Notes: generated by a model not told the origin, from the sequence alone. Shown: positions 11,489 through 22,498, counted from the first letter of the stretch. The stretch: DNA of 64,000 bases from Diphasiastrum complanatum (GCA_029204225.1 CM055095.1:24778003-24842002), one strand, 5' to 3'. A program made the numbers and translations.

Positions 11489-12970
11489 CTATTCATCATC
11501 AGATTTTGTGTCAGATTCTATGGCAATATTATCATGAAGAAATTCTTTGCTAGCGTATGCATCTAATAGATGTGCATTATTCTTATTTTCACTAAGCTCA
11601 ATATAAGTGGAATACAATGAATAATGGGATCTCCTTAAAAGAACATTCCCATCAGTAAAACCTAAAATGTTCAAAACATAAGATCTTTTGACAAAAATGA
11701 TCTTATTTGTCTTAACAAATTTATGTCCTCCTAGGTAAAATGTTAAAGCTTTAACTGCCATTATAAGACTCTCCCCAACTGGCCTCAGCTTGGAATGAGC
11801 AATACAGATCTCATTGTTCAAGAAATGCCTAAGATAGTGGCCAAGTCCACTATCCCTCTGGAACGAGGATGCGTGTTGTCTGAAACCACCTCGTCTCATA
11901 GCAAAATCATCAATTATGAGAGCATCCTGCAATAGGAAATATGTTAGCAAAAACACATTCAGTGATTAAAAACATTCTAATGCAAGGAAGTCAGCAGCAA
12001 CCAGATCAGGATGATTAATATAATGACCATGTATTGAAGTGGAGTCATCAGTGAAATGCATTAATGATGGACGAGGGAAGCCCATCTAGGATCGAAATGC
12101 CGTGAATTCTTCATCGGATGGTCTGCCTCGTCCATCCTCAGCTGTATTTGATAAAGGCTTAGTCAGACATTCTTCACTGGTCATAAGTCCCTCCTCATCA
12201 TCAAAATCAATACCAGCAACAAGGTCATCTGTTTCAAAATCTACAAAGTCAGATAATTCGAAAATTGTGCCGGATAATAAACATAGAACCTCGTCTTCAC
12301 GATAGTCAAAAAATTTACATAAATCCGCAGTAGTAAAATATACATGGTCATTAATATAATATACAGGCAAATTGAAAAGACATTTAGACTCCTCTAAAGA
12401 GTTGGATTCATCAGCAGATGTATTTTGGCCAATAAAAGAATTTCGGAGAACATTAGTATTTAAAGTCATTTTCCTTATCAGGAGTGTCGATAAGAAAGTG
12501 ATTGATATCCTTAATAGCTGACTGAAAAGAGGATGATGCAAAAGGAGGGTTAGCAACAGAAACTTCCTCATCATCTGGGATCTGAACTAACAGGAAAAGT
12601 ATGAAACCACTGTGATATTCAACCAATCGACATTTCTTGTTGCAATAAGGACACATTGAACTGCTTTTGAAAAAATCAAACAATTTGGTGAACATTCTAT
12701 CCAGTCTATGTTTGAAAGTTGGGGGAAATGAACAAGATCAGTATAATGCATGTACTGGAGTGAACCTATGGAGAAAACATGCTTACTAAGTATATCTCTG
12801 AATCTAACATAATGTTCATAAAATACGTCAGAATTTGGTTGTGTAGTCCTGAAAACATGTAGATATGGTCTAAATAGGTTGTGGAAGTAGTCTAGATTTT
12901 CAGTAATCCCAAATTCAGTAAAAAATGAACTCAAGCTTGAATCTCATGAGGATCTTGAGGAAGAGGCCAT
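11489..12970 (-). pseudogene. Gene B, copy 1 (unknown protein, multi-exon)
   Basis: I do not recognise this family. On the minus strand a start at 12970 (MASSSRSS) is followed by a TGA that reads CGA (Arg) in copy 2, then SSFFTEFGITENLDYF, FYEHYVRFRDILS and YMHYTDLVHF. A one-base indel relative to copy 2 follows. Next is a Cys cluster CPYCNKKC near 12650, a possible zinc site. The middle part contains VYYINDHVYFTTADLCKFFD and an acidic stretch (FDDEEGLMTSEE). The C-terminal exon (11918-11489), after an intron with good splice sites, encodes HYLRHFLNNEICIAHSKL and LGGHKFVKTNKIIFVKRS and ends SDTKSDDE. It faces away from H3-Ulp1 and shares its promoter region. About 87% protein identity to copy 2 in the last exon suggests it was under constraint. 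Confidence 0.6.
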
Positions 12971-13767
12971 GGAAGTAACGTAGATATCGCACTTGTGCGC
13001 GAGGGAGAACTGAAACAAAACTAACTCTGAAGATCGCGCACAAGAGGGATATGTACGACAGGTAGATCTCGAATATCGCACTTGTGCGCAAGTAGGTATA
13101 GTTGCATACAACTAGACAACAATGTGCGCGCACAAGAGCGATATGCCGTCAATTTTGAGAACGAAAAAGGTAAAACATTAATCGGATTTTGTGCCATTTA
13201 TACTAAATTTTCATACGTGTGTGATCAATAGCCAAAGGACACGTGTCTACTTTCAATTGGACTACAGGCACTGGCACGTGTGAGGTGACACCTGGACACG
13301 TGTCTCATGTTCATTTGTCGGATTGACAACACGTGTCTCTCTCGCAATGGCCGTAGAACTCCCACACGTGTAAAGTGACAGGGTGACACGTGTTGCTCTC
13401 GCATTTGTCCATACAACTCCCACACGTGTGACAAGACGTTCTTTCGCACGTGTAAAATCACAAACTTCAATGAATTTTTTTCACTTTTTTTTTCTCCGCA
13501 TATCGCACTTGTGCGCGTCCTTCACAATCGATATTCCTCCTACCGCCTTCCATGCGCACAGGTCCGATACATCTATCTACATGTCTTCCCATATCGCACT
13601 TGTGCGTCTTTCTTCTAAACTAAGCGCTCTCTCTTATACTCGGCTTGCACAGGTCCGATATACCATAGATTCTGTCCGTACATATCGGTCCTATGCGAGA
13701 TCTTTATCATCCTTTCCTGCTCTTCGTAGCCGTAACACACAAGTCCGCTATCCCATAGTACACGTCC
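12971..13767. promoter_or_regulatory. Divergent control region between gene B and H3-Ulp1, packed with palindromic motifs
   Basis: Nine forms of the palindromic motif ATATCGCACTTGTGCGC, in both orientations, lie near 12984, 13036, 13073, 13126, 13500, 13553, 13591, 13646 and 13736. Between them, from 13210 to 13455, there are about nine CACGTG/ACGTGT boxes (for example CACACGTGTGAC). Both motif classes recur in the equivalent region of copy 2. The position between two divergent genes suggests a shared bidirectional promoter or a binding array for an element-encoded or host factor. Confidence 0.65.
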
Positions 13768-15515
13768 ATGGATAGGAGAAGGCAGACAAGGAGGGACTTC
13801 TTCTCTGCTGGCTCATCCTTAGCTCCTGCAGTTGCCACTACACCTCCCGCTAGACCTAGAATGTGCAACCACATCAGGTGGCTCTATGAGATACGCAAGT
13901 ATCAGAGATCAACTGCTTTGTTGATTCCAAGAGCTCCATTCTACCGTGCTGTCCGAAACATAACAAGAAATGATCTCGGACAGCTGGTTAGATTCACACC
14001 CAATGCTCTTGAGTGCCTTCAAAAGGTTGCTAAAGATTACATGAGTCTTTTTTTTGAAGATTCTTTTTTGCTTGCAATCCATTCCAAGAGGGTCACCATA
14101 ATGCCCAAGGATTTTCAGCTCCTGATGAGAATGAGGGATAGGTTTTGCAGGTTACACGTATCTCAGCCTGCTGCTCCCAGACCAACTCCTCTAGATAGAA
14201 CTGATTTTCCTACGAAGCATCCTAGGAAGCAGGCAGCCCCCAAGAGAGCTCCGAAGAAAGTAAGGAGGCTAGACACCACAGATTCTGTGAAGCCTAACCC
14301 GGAATCAATTGTAGATAATGCTGCTGTTGATATTGTTGTAAATATAGCTACATCTGTTCTGGATACCCCTTAATTCCTATAGATACTACACATCCACCTC
14401 ATCCTCCTCCTCCAAATTTTTATACATGTATAGATTCGGATGATTATCTTAAATTTGAGAAAGACATATCCAATGCTATATATACAATTGGTACTCCTTT
14501 TTGTTTTAGACTAGATGAACTTGATTTTAGTATAAATTATAGAGCTCTTGATTGTTTGCATCTCAAAGACAGACGAGCATCTATCAGTGATCTTGTGATA
14601 GAGTCTGGGCTTACACTCTTGCAATATGACATTGCAAGAGATTCATCCAGTTAGTTGGTGCTGAGTAACTTTTTGCTTCAGGCCTTCAAGGAGAATAATG
14701 ACACATTGTCTGACTAGTGGATTCACACCAGCAACAAAATATCTGCTCATCCCTTATCATACCAAGTAAGATATATTAAATGCTTCTTGTTGTTTAATGC
14801 TTTATCATTGACATTGTCAATTGAAATAGTTCAGAATTGCAGCTAAAGAAAGTTCAATCTTATTTTGCAGTGACCACTGGAGTTTAAATCTGATCTCTTT
14901 TAAGAGATCTGTAGATAATACTACTAAAGGTTTTTGGGTCAAGATGAATTCGACGAGCAATATGCATAAGGATGTAGATATATACCTTTCTTATTTAAGT
15001 AAATATATTCCTATAGATGTTCCCCATTCCGTGGACTGGCAAATCGTCAATTTGGAAGTAAATTTTGTCTTTCTTAATAACATTTTTAAATCAGTATTCT
15101 AATGTATTTGTTTCATTCTAATTCATTTTGTTTCATAATTGATTTCTTGTGTGTTGAATTTTATTGCAGTCACCCCAACAAAATGATTCATTTAGCTGTG
15201 GATGGTATACATTATACAATGTCAAGTTATTTTTTGAGTGGTTTAACCTTCAGAAAGTTGTTGATATTAAGGTGATTAATTTTGTTTATTCTTATTTTTG
15301 GAATCATGATTAGTTTTTTATTTTGTTGATGTTTTTAGCCATTACTAATACATGAATGTTCTATCTTGCAGTTTACACTTCCTGAGTACACATCAAGCCA
15401 GGTGTACAGATTTAGACAAGAAATTATCTAGCGTATAGTGGCTAGGGCAAGGCTTCAGCCTCCCGTTATTGATGATGGTGCAAAGGATGATGTAGTTATA
15501 CTAAATCAAGATTAG
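13768..15515 (+). pseudogene. CENH3-like histone H3 fold fused to a Ulp1/C48 SUMO protease (copy 1, inactivated)
   Basis: Residues 1-34 are an Arg-rich tail with no canonical H3 tail. Residues 35-125 are a histone H3 fold: EIRKYQRSTALLIP, APFYRAVRNIT, RFTPNALECLQ, FEDSFLLAIHSKRVTIMPKDF. The LLIP, VRNIT, TPNAL and KDF variants, and a loop 1 one residue longer than in H3, are features of CENH3. At 150-163 a K-x-PRKQ-x-A-x-K pattern copies H3 residues 14-27, but after the fold. A one-base frameshift near 14370 separates this from the continuing frame, which encodes a C48 protease: HWSLNLISF (catalytic His), KMNSTSNMH (expected Asp is Asn), QQNDSFSCGWY (Gln and catalytic Cys). Exons are about 13768-14765, 14871-15057, 15170-15271 and 15372-15515; exon 2 is one base out of phase with exon 1. 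Three in-frame stops are all TAG. The fold and protease are clear; that they form one protein is inferred from continuity. Confidence 0.8.
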
Positions 15516-15829
15516 AACAAATACAGATAGCATAGAACAAGAATACATGTATAGAATTCATAGATAAATATACATTGATATATCAAATGCTGCTCCATTT
15601 TATGAATTTGGGATCACAAAATACATGTTTTGATCCCCACTTGGGCTTTCATTTATTGAATGAAAGAGTGTATACACAAATTTTTACTAAAGTTTATTTG
15701 CAACTATTGTTCTCCCACAATGGTGATTGTTGTAGGTAGATCTTTGCAGCACGTTATCAACTCCTGTCTTTTCTGCATCTGTGACATGACAAATATTAGT
15801 GAATGTGCAATTGTAAATAATGACATTTT

Positions 15830-17075
15830 CAATTATTTTGTTCTATTTTGAAATGGCAATAAACATAAAGTACTTACGAGTCTTCCGTTGATGATAAATC
15901 TGAAATATGTTGGTAGATTCGTTTGTAATAGCATGAGCTCTATTCTGATAAAATCAAGCTTCCAATGCTCTTCCACCTCAACCATAGTCAAATATTTCTC
16001 ATTGTAGATAATGCTTATCTCCATTCGGTTTGTGTGACCATTTAGTTCAAAGTCTTGATCCAGTGGTAGCCATGTACCTTCAATTTTCTTGTATCTCTAG
16101 TAGCTAAATGTGAGACTGAGCATATGCTTTTCGATATGATAATGAAAGATCATTGAAGACGTTTTAATCCTGCATTCTATGTCATTATTTGTTTTACTAT
16201 CCCAGCCTTGATCCATCAGATCTGACAAAGTCTCATCTGATAAATTCTTGCAAACAAACAAAGTCGGTGTCCTACGAACACTAGCACTCGAGAAAAAATC
16301 AGAATACATGTAATGAGATAAACCAACTTTTTTGAGTCTGTGCTTATCTTCATAGCATTTCTAATATCAATGAGTAGCTTGCATCTCAAGGATTCGGAAA
16401 CAATACTCTCAGGAGTAGGCCACTCATCACATTGAAAACTAGGAAATGGAATTGCTTCGAGCTTGCCAAAATCTCCATCTGTTTGTGGCATATAAAGATT
16501 CATAAAAATAGATACCACAATCTGCAAGTTCCTTTGGACTTCTTCCTCTGTATTGCAGCTTTCCAACATCAGAGTGAATGACGTCTAATATTCCTACAAG
16601 TGATTGTGCAGGCTCCCATTCACTTATGCATGATGGATATAAATCTGAAAGAAAAAAACAATGTTGAGGCATTTAAATCATAATCTGAAGAGCATCAATA
16701 AAGAAAATCACCTATGATGGCTGTCGAGTGCATATGTTTTGATATACTTACAATTACATTTTTGATGATCATGAGGATTGATATCATGTACTTTGATCTC
16801 TGAATGCATATATACATGTTGTATTAAGACTTCTGATATCGACTGACCTCCCAGGGTAAACTTAAATTCCAAATTTTTTGCTTTTCAATAAGATTTGTAA
16901 GCCATTTTTGCTCTTTTCTTTTGTTAAAAATTGCCGTTTGATGATGGATGCAGCAATACCCATGAATTCTTCGTATATTTTGTTGGCTTTCAGTTATCAG
17001 CTTCATCTTTCTCATTGTAAAGAATCACAAACTCAACTGTAAATTTTGGTCTCCTTGCCATTGCTATTTTCAAGG
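15830..17075 (-). pseudogene. Gene D, copy 1 (unknown protein, multi-exon)
   Basis: I do not recognise this family. The minus strand starts near 17061 (MARRPKFTVEFVILYNEKDE) and runs through VYMHSEIKVHDINPHDHQK to a GTAAGT donor near 16750. After an intron ending in TTTCAG it encodes PSCISEWEPAQSLVGILD, KLQYRGRSPKELADCGIYF and IPFPSFQCDEWPTPESI. Further exons give TPTLFVCKNLSDETLSDLMD (16250) and EVEEHWKLDFIRIELMLL (15950). Stops interrupt the first exon, and a two-base deletion relative to copy 2 (27150) shifts frame. It lies tail to tail with H3-Ulp1. Confidence 0.5.
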
Positions 17076-17399
17076 CTTGGGCGCCAAAAATCTCTCTGAT
17101 ATGATACTCAATTCAATTTTTTGTATCACATTTAATCTAATGTGAATGCCAACATAGTCACAATTACTGCGTATATCATATTTTATGTAACTGTACATAT
17201 TGTATTTCTATAATTGTAACTAGTATAGTTAGAAAATTTCATTATACTAACCAGCATAGTTAGGTAAATTTAACTTGAGGTATTGACGTCGAACAGATTA
17301 GCACGTGTCGGGCAAGAAGAAGAAACCAATGGGATACGTCCATGCTACCTAGACACAAATTTCAAAGTTTTCTATATTGTATTTTTATTTCTCAATTAA

Positions 17400-17547
17400 T
17401 TTGAACTACGTAGATTTCAAATATGTGCATTTAGAGTGGGCCTGGTGACGGTCAAAACTAAAGAAAAAAAATAAAGGTATCTTTACAAAGGGTCTTTTTG
17501 ATATTGAGAACTCCTCAGAGGAGTTCTCAATATCAAAAAGACCCTTT
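17400..17547 (+). mobile_element. MITE-like copy B ending in a perfect 30-bp inverted duplication
   Basis: The part up to 17516 matches the reverse complement of the left half of the 31772-32138 element (ACGTAGATTTCAAAT block, then AAAGGGTCTTTTTG and the terminus GAACTCCTC). The last 30 bases (17487-17516) are repeated as an exact inverted copy at 17518-17547, separated by one base. Transcribed, this would form a very stable hairpin. The rest of the element is missing. Confidence 0.75.
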
Positions 17548-17954
17548 AAGGAATGCCATGTAGGATATAGAGAAATATCAAAATAAAAAAAAATAGTATT
17601 GTTTATTTGCTTGCCCCCACCACTCTTGAGGCCTCCACAACTCCCAATGATCTAACCATAGTGTCTATAGTCATAGTTAAGAACTGTTAACAATTTGCAG
17701 TATAACTTGACTAAATTCAGAAATAGTTCCTCCATTGGTTACAAAAAGGGCAATATTTCACTGGATCTAAAATATGACCGCCATCCCCAAATTCGAATCA
17801 GGAAAAATTGCAAAATGTTTACATATGCATTCCTTCCATGAGAATGGAAATATGGGTGCAATCTCCAATTATGAATGCCATCATCACTTTGGAATGGAAA
17901 TATGAGCGCCAACTACCTATTGGAATGAAAAAATGACCGGCATTTCCAAATTTC
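17548..17954. other. Spacer between element copies 1 and 2
   Basis: No gene is visible. From 17700 to 17950 a loose motif of the type GGAATGGAAATATGAGCGCC recurs four or five times with variation (near 17770, 17840, 17892, 17921), often followed by an AATTTCCAAAT-like block. This may be a subterminal repeat of the transposon, but the copies are too degenerate for confidence. Confidence 0.4.
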
Positions 17955-20700
17955 AATCAAGCATATAAGCATGGAGATTGGATTGATTGTACATAGTATA
18001 TAATATAATCAAAGATGAGTATTTTGTTTTGCTTCACAGAATCTGGTCATAGTACTTTGATGCAACTGATTACTCTATTATTTTTTTGATGATGACATTG
18101 TATCATCTACATGTGGATATCCCTATTGATTTGGTACCTTTGTAGAGAAGAGGAGGCAAAAGAATTCAAATATCTGCTGAGGATTGTTCTCGTTACAGGG
18201 CAGAAGGAAAAAAAAACTTGGATTTGTGGAGAGATGGAACATTATATCCACAAGATCCAAGCACTTTGACACATCCCACATTCTCTTCAACAACTCATTT
18301 AGTTACATGGATATGCAATGGGAATAGTGGATTACTAGGATATTGAGAAAGATTGCAGAACCATGGAAAACAACTTTATATAAATAAAGTTCACTTTTTA
18401 GAAGGTGAGTTAATTCGGATATCTTCTTATTGTCAGAATAGAGATTGTCATCTCCAAAAGACATTAGAAAAAAATGAACAACTTAAAAAAAATAATGAAT
18501 CATCACAGAAGATAACAATCAATATCAAATCAGAACTAGAGCAAATGCAATCAGTCTTACAGTCTATTCGTATTGAAAACTTACAATTATTGAAGGAGGT
18601 GGATTTGGCAAAGAAGAAGGTTGAAAGTAAGAAGCGAATGCGACAAAGTTGCAAGGATATTCAAACGCTTTCAAAAGGAGGTTATCGAAATAGAAGGATC
18701 CGTGCATTCAAGTAAGCATATTCTGATTTTTGTAAGTTTTTCAATGACATTTGGATTTAATGTAAGCTATGGTGATATTCTGTTAACTATCTGTTTCTTT
18801 TGCAGATCTGCATTAGTAGCTCCTCGGAATATTAAAGACAATGCTTCACTAGGAATGTCATTGGGCACAATATTGACTTGCAAATCCACTGAGCGTATCA
18901 TGATGAACAATAGGATTTCAAATGTAAAGTGTAAAATAGCAGAGTCTTTGATGGTGGACGTTCAATTTTTTTTAGATAAGACTATAGTTAAGGGTGCTTG
19001 TGATTTTGCAAGTATTAGCAGGGAAGCATATGCAACAATATTTAAACTAATTAGAGAAGCTTTTAAGCAAGTTCAAATTAGAAAAGTCCCAATCCCTAGG
19101 ACATATCACTTGAAGAAAGAGAGAAATACATTAAACATAGGTATGCATAAGATCACTAGAACTCCATTTCATATTGAGGAGGTGTATGAAACTGATGGAA
19201 GATCGATATTCTATAATTAATCAAACAATTTATTTGCTGATTTAAATTACTTGCTGAGATACATCGTCACATTCTATGACATAACCTATGAAAAGGTGAA
19301 TGGCAAAATAATCATAGTACTTAAGGTAGATGAGTCAAAAATGGTAGAAAGGGTAGAAGATGAAGAGGGTTAGTATAACTCTCATGAATGGTGCTCTATC
19401 ACAAACATAGAACTAAGAAGATTTGGCAGCATTTCAGGTAACTAGCCTCATTATTACATTACATTCATTGAATAGTATTAATACATTGTAAACTAAGTCT
19501 TGTCAATTCTTTGGACAAGTGCTGAAAGAGGATCATGATATATTATCATGGATATTCTCAAGGACATCTTATCCTAGGATCATCAAGGACCATATGGATG
19601 GAGGACTTCTCAATGTTCCAGGAGTTGAAGACTTCAATGTTGAATGGCACTTAGCAGGTGATTTAAAAACATCGAAATATATGTATAATGTCTCTCACGG
19701 TGCTACATCAAAACACCCTTGTTTGTACTGCATGAAAATGGCAAAAGATGTAACTAGGAGTACAAAGATTACTAGAGAATATGCAGATCCAAACTGGAAG
19801 CCTGTGCTGCCTATCCCCTTGAAAAATGTGCATGTTTGCACTCTTCATGCATAAGTTAGATCAATAGAAAAGATCATTTATCTTCATATAGTTTTTGCTT
19901 GGAATACTAAGCCGACATCATTAGCAAAGGAAGCTATCTCTCGATTAGAAGATGTTTTATGAAAAGCAGGACTCCATAAAGGACATGTCAAAATTCAAAA
20001 AGATGAAAAGCTTTCAGGAAAGAATGGGAACATGCCAACTAAGCCAAGCATAGGAGGAGCAAAAGCACGTCGTTTCCTATCAAATCATATTGGTAAGGCT
20101 TCTAATATTCAACACTCAATCTGGACAAATATTATTGCTGCCACTCAGGACTTCGAGAAAGACGGCAAAACCAGAGTACTAAAAGTTGATGTATGAAAAA
20201 GGCTTGATAGTATGATTGCTATTTTAAGAAAAGATAAATACTTTGATATTGATAAGAAAGCTGTCCAAAGGACTTGTGTCGAGTTTGTTAATGCAGTATC
20301 AAAAGCATGGGGAGAAGATCACATCACTCATTACACGGTTAGTATAAAATTTTCAAAATGCTTTCAATTTTTCATATATATTTAGATCCAAACATAAGAC
20401 TAACATCATGATTTTGACATATGCAGCACATACTAAGAGATCATACAACATTTTTTGCAAATACATATGGAAGCTTGAGTGTATGGTCATCACAAGAGAT
20501 GGAGAAGTCACACTGGCAAGCACGAGCAACATTTCATCGAAATACACAACATGGAGGAACCAATGAAAAACGAAACTTCATTTGTCAATTGTTTCAGTGG
20601 TTCTACCGCAGAGTTCAGATTCGACATATAACAAAGTCCACACAATACAACAAGTTTAGAAAGGCATGCATGTTCAGAATTGCTTTGCAAATTCATTGAA
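17955..20700 (+). pseudogene. Tnp, copy 2: putative DDE-type transposase-like protein, decayed
   Basis: The N-terminal part (18150-18715) has REEEAKEF-like sequence and a coiled coil (LEGELIRISSYCQNRDCHL, then a Lys/Glu-rich heptad region to 18710). After an intron, 18806-19440 encodes GMSLGTILTCKSTERIMMNN, YHLKKERNTLNIGMHKIT and FYDITYEKVNGKIIIVLKVDES. The next exon (19519-20340) holds WHLAGDLKTSKYMYNVSHGA, HPCLYCMKMAKD (CxxC), VHVCTLHA and IQKDEKLSGKNGNMPTKPS. The last exon (20426-20700) has YGSLSVWSSQEMEKSHWQAR. Conserved Asp/Glu residues with a CxxC and C..H pair fit a transposase catalytic domain, but I cannot name the superfamily. Four or more stops (for example at about 19218, 19852, 19960 and 20195), absent from copy 3 where comparable, inactivate it. 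Confidence 0.6.
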
Positions 20701-20764
20701 CAAGAGAGGAGAAATACTCAATGTAAATGTATTGATTGTATTATAACAAAATACAAAGTGTCAA

Positions 20765-22498
20765 CTATTCATCATCAGATCTTGTGTCAGATTCTATGGC
20801 AGTATTGTCATGAAGAAATTCTCTGCTAGCGTATGCATCTAATAGATGTGCATTATCCTTATTTCCACTAAGCTCAATATAAGTGGAATACAATGAATAA
20901 TGGGGGCTCCTTAAAGGAACATTCCCATCAATAAAACCTAAAATGTTCAAAACATAAGATCTTTTGACAAAAATGATCTTATTTTTCTTGACAAATTTAT
21001 GTCCTCCTAGGTCAAATGATAAAGCTTTAACTGCCATTATAAGACTCTCTCCAACTGGGCTCAGCTTGGAATGAGCAATACAGATCTCATTCTTCAGGAA
21101 ATGCCTAAGATAGTGGCCAAGTCCACTATCCCTCTGGAACGAGGATGCGTGTTGTTTGACACCACCTCGTCTCGCAACAATATCATCAATTATGAGAGCA
21201 TCCTGCAATAGAAAATATGCTAGCAAAAACACATTCAGTGATTAAAAACATTCTAATGCAAGAAAGTTTAAACACTTACACATTTTTCATCATCAGCAGC
21301 AACCAGATCAGGATGATCGATATAATGACCACGTACTGAAGTGGAATCATCAGTGATATGCATTAATGATGGACGAGGGAAGCCCATCTGGGATTGAAAT
21401 GCCGTGAATTCTTCATCGGATGGTCTGCCTCGCCCATCCTCAGCTATATTTGATAAAGTCTTAGTCAGGCATTCTTCACCGGTCATAAGTCCCTCCTCAT
21501 CATCAAAATCAATACTAGCCACAAGGTCATCTGTTTTAAAATCTACAAAGTCGGAGAATTCAAAAATTGTGCTGGATAATAAACATAGAACCTCGTCTTC
21601 ACGATAGTCAAAAAATTTACATAAATTAGCAGTAGTAAAATATACATTGTCATTAATATAATATACAGGCAAATTGAAAAGACATTTAGACTCCTTTAAA
21701 GGGTTGGATTCATCAGCAGATGTATTTTGGCCAATAAAAGAATCTCGGAGAACATCAGTATTTAAAGTCACTTTTCTTATCAGGAGTGTCGATAAGAAAG
21801 TGACTGATATCCTTAATAGCTGACTGAACATAGGATGATGCAAAAGGAAAGTCAGCAACAGAAACTTCCTCATCATCTGAGATCTGAACTAATAGGAAAA
21901 GTACCAAACCACTCTAATATTCAGCCAATCGACATTTCTTGTTGCAATAAGGATACGTTGAACTGCTTTTGAAAAGATCAAACAATTTGCTGAACATTCT
22001 ATCCAGTCTATGTCTGAAAGCTAGGAAGAAATGAACAAGATCAGTATAATGCATGTACTGGAGTGAACCTATGGAGAAAATAGGCTTACTAAGTGTATCT
22101 TTGAATCGAACATAGTGTTCATAAAATACGTCAGAATTTGGTTGTGCAGTCATGAAAACATGTAGATATGGCCTGAATAGGCTGTGGAAGTAGTCTAGAT
22201 TTTCAGTAATCCCAAATTCAGTAAAAAATGAACTCAAGCCAGAATCTCGTGAGGATCCTGAGGAAGAAAAGTAACGTACATATCGCACTTGTGCACGAGG
22301 GAGAACTGAAACAAAACTAACTCTCAAGATCGCACACAAGTGCACAAGAGGGATATGTACAGGTAGATCCCAAATATCGCACTTGTGCGCAAGTAGGTAT
22401 AGTTGCATACAAACGGACAACAATGCACGTGCACAAGTGCGATATGCCATCATTTTCGAGAACGAAAAAGGTAAAAAATTAATCGGGTTTCGTGCCAT
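20765..22498 (-). pseudogene. Gene B, copy 2
   Basis: This is the same unknown protein as at 11489-12970. Here the N-terminal exon is continuous from SSFFTEFGITENLDYFHSLF through YMHYTDLVHFFLAFRHRLDR to YPYCNKKCRLAEY, where TAG replaces the copy 1 sequence. The middle exon (21876-21288) runs to HPDLVAADDEKC and ends at a donor (GTAAGTGTTT). An 80-base intron ending TTGCAG leads to the C-terminal exon (21208-20765) ending SDTRSDDE. In both copies the segment ending DTPDK...DFKY and the next segment (beginning MTLNT in copy 1) are in different frames, related by +1; this may hide an intron, a shared old frameshift, or a real +1 shift. Confidence 0.6.

Larger units (their letters stand above)
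11056..17399 (+). mobile_element. Copy 1 of the H3-Ulp1 DNA-transposon-like element (5' truncated)
   Basis: From 11063 to 13770 this copy matches 20405-23091 closely. From 16340 to 17070 it matches 27004-27740. By comparison with copy 2, the gene order of the complete element is Tnp (plus), gene B (minus), H3-Ulp1 (plus), gene D (minus). Copy 1 keeps only the last exon of Tnp because Copia C5 abuts at 11056. I could not recognise terminal inverted repeats or a target-site duplication, so the outer limits are approximate; the segment 17075-17399 shows no gene. Placement in a known superfamily is not possible by eye. Confidence 0.6.

Noticed and set aside
12984-13760. CRISPR-like array because of regularly recurring palindromes
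   Set aside because: Spacing is irregular, orientation alternates, the context is a plant nuclear transposon and there are no cas genes.
19519-20340. Tnp as a host zinc-finger or hAT-type protein
   Set aside because: The single CxxC/C..H arrangement does not form a BED or C2H2 finger, no hAT dimerisation motif is seen at the C-terminus, and the gene recurs only with the other element genes.
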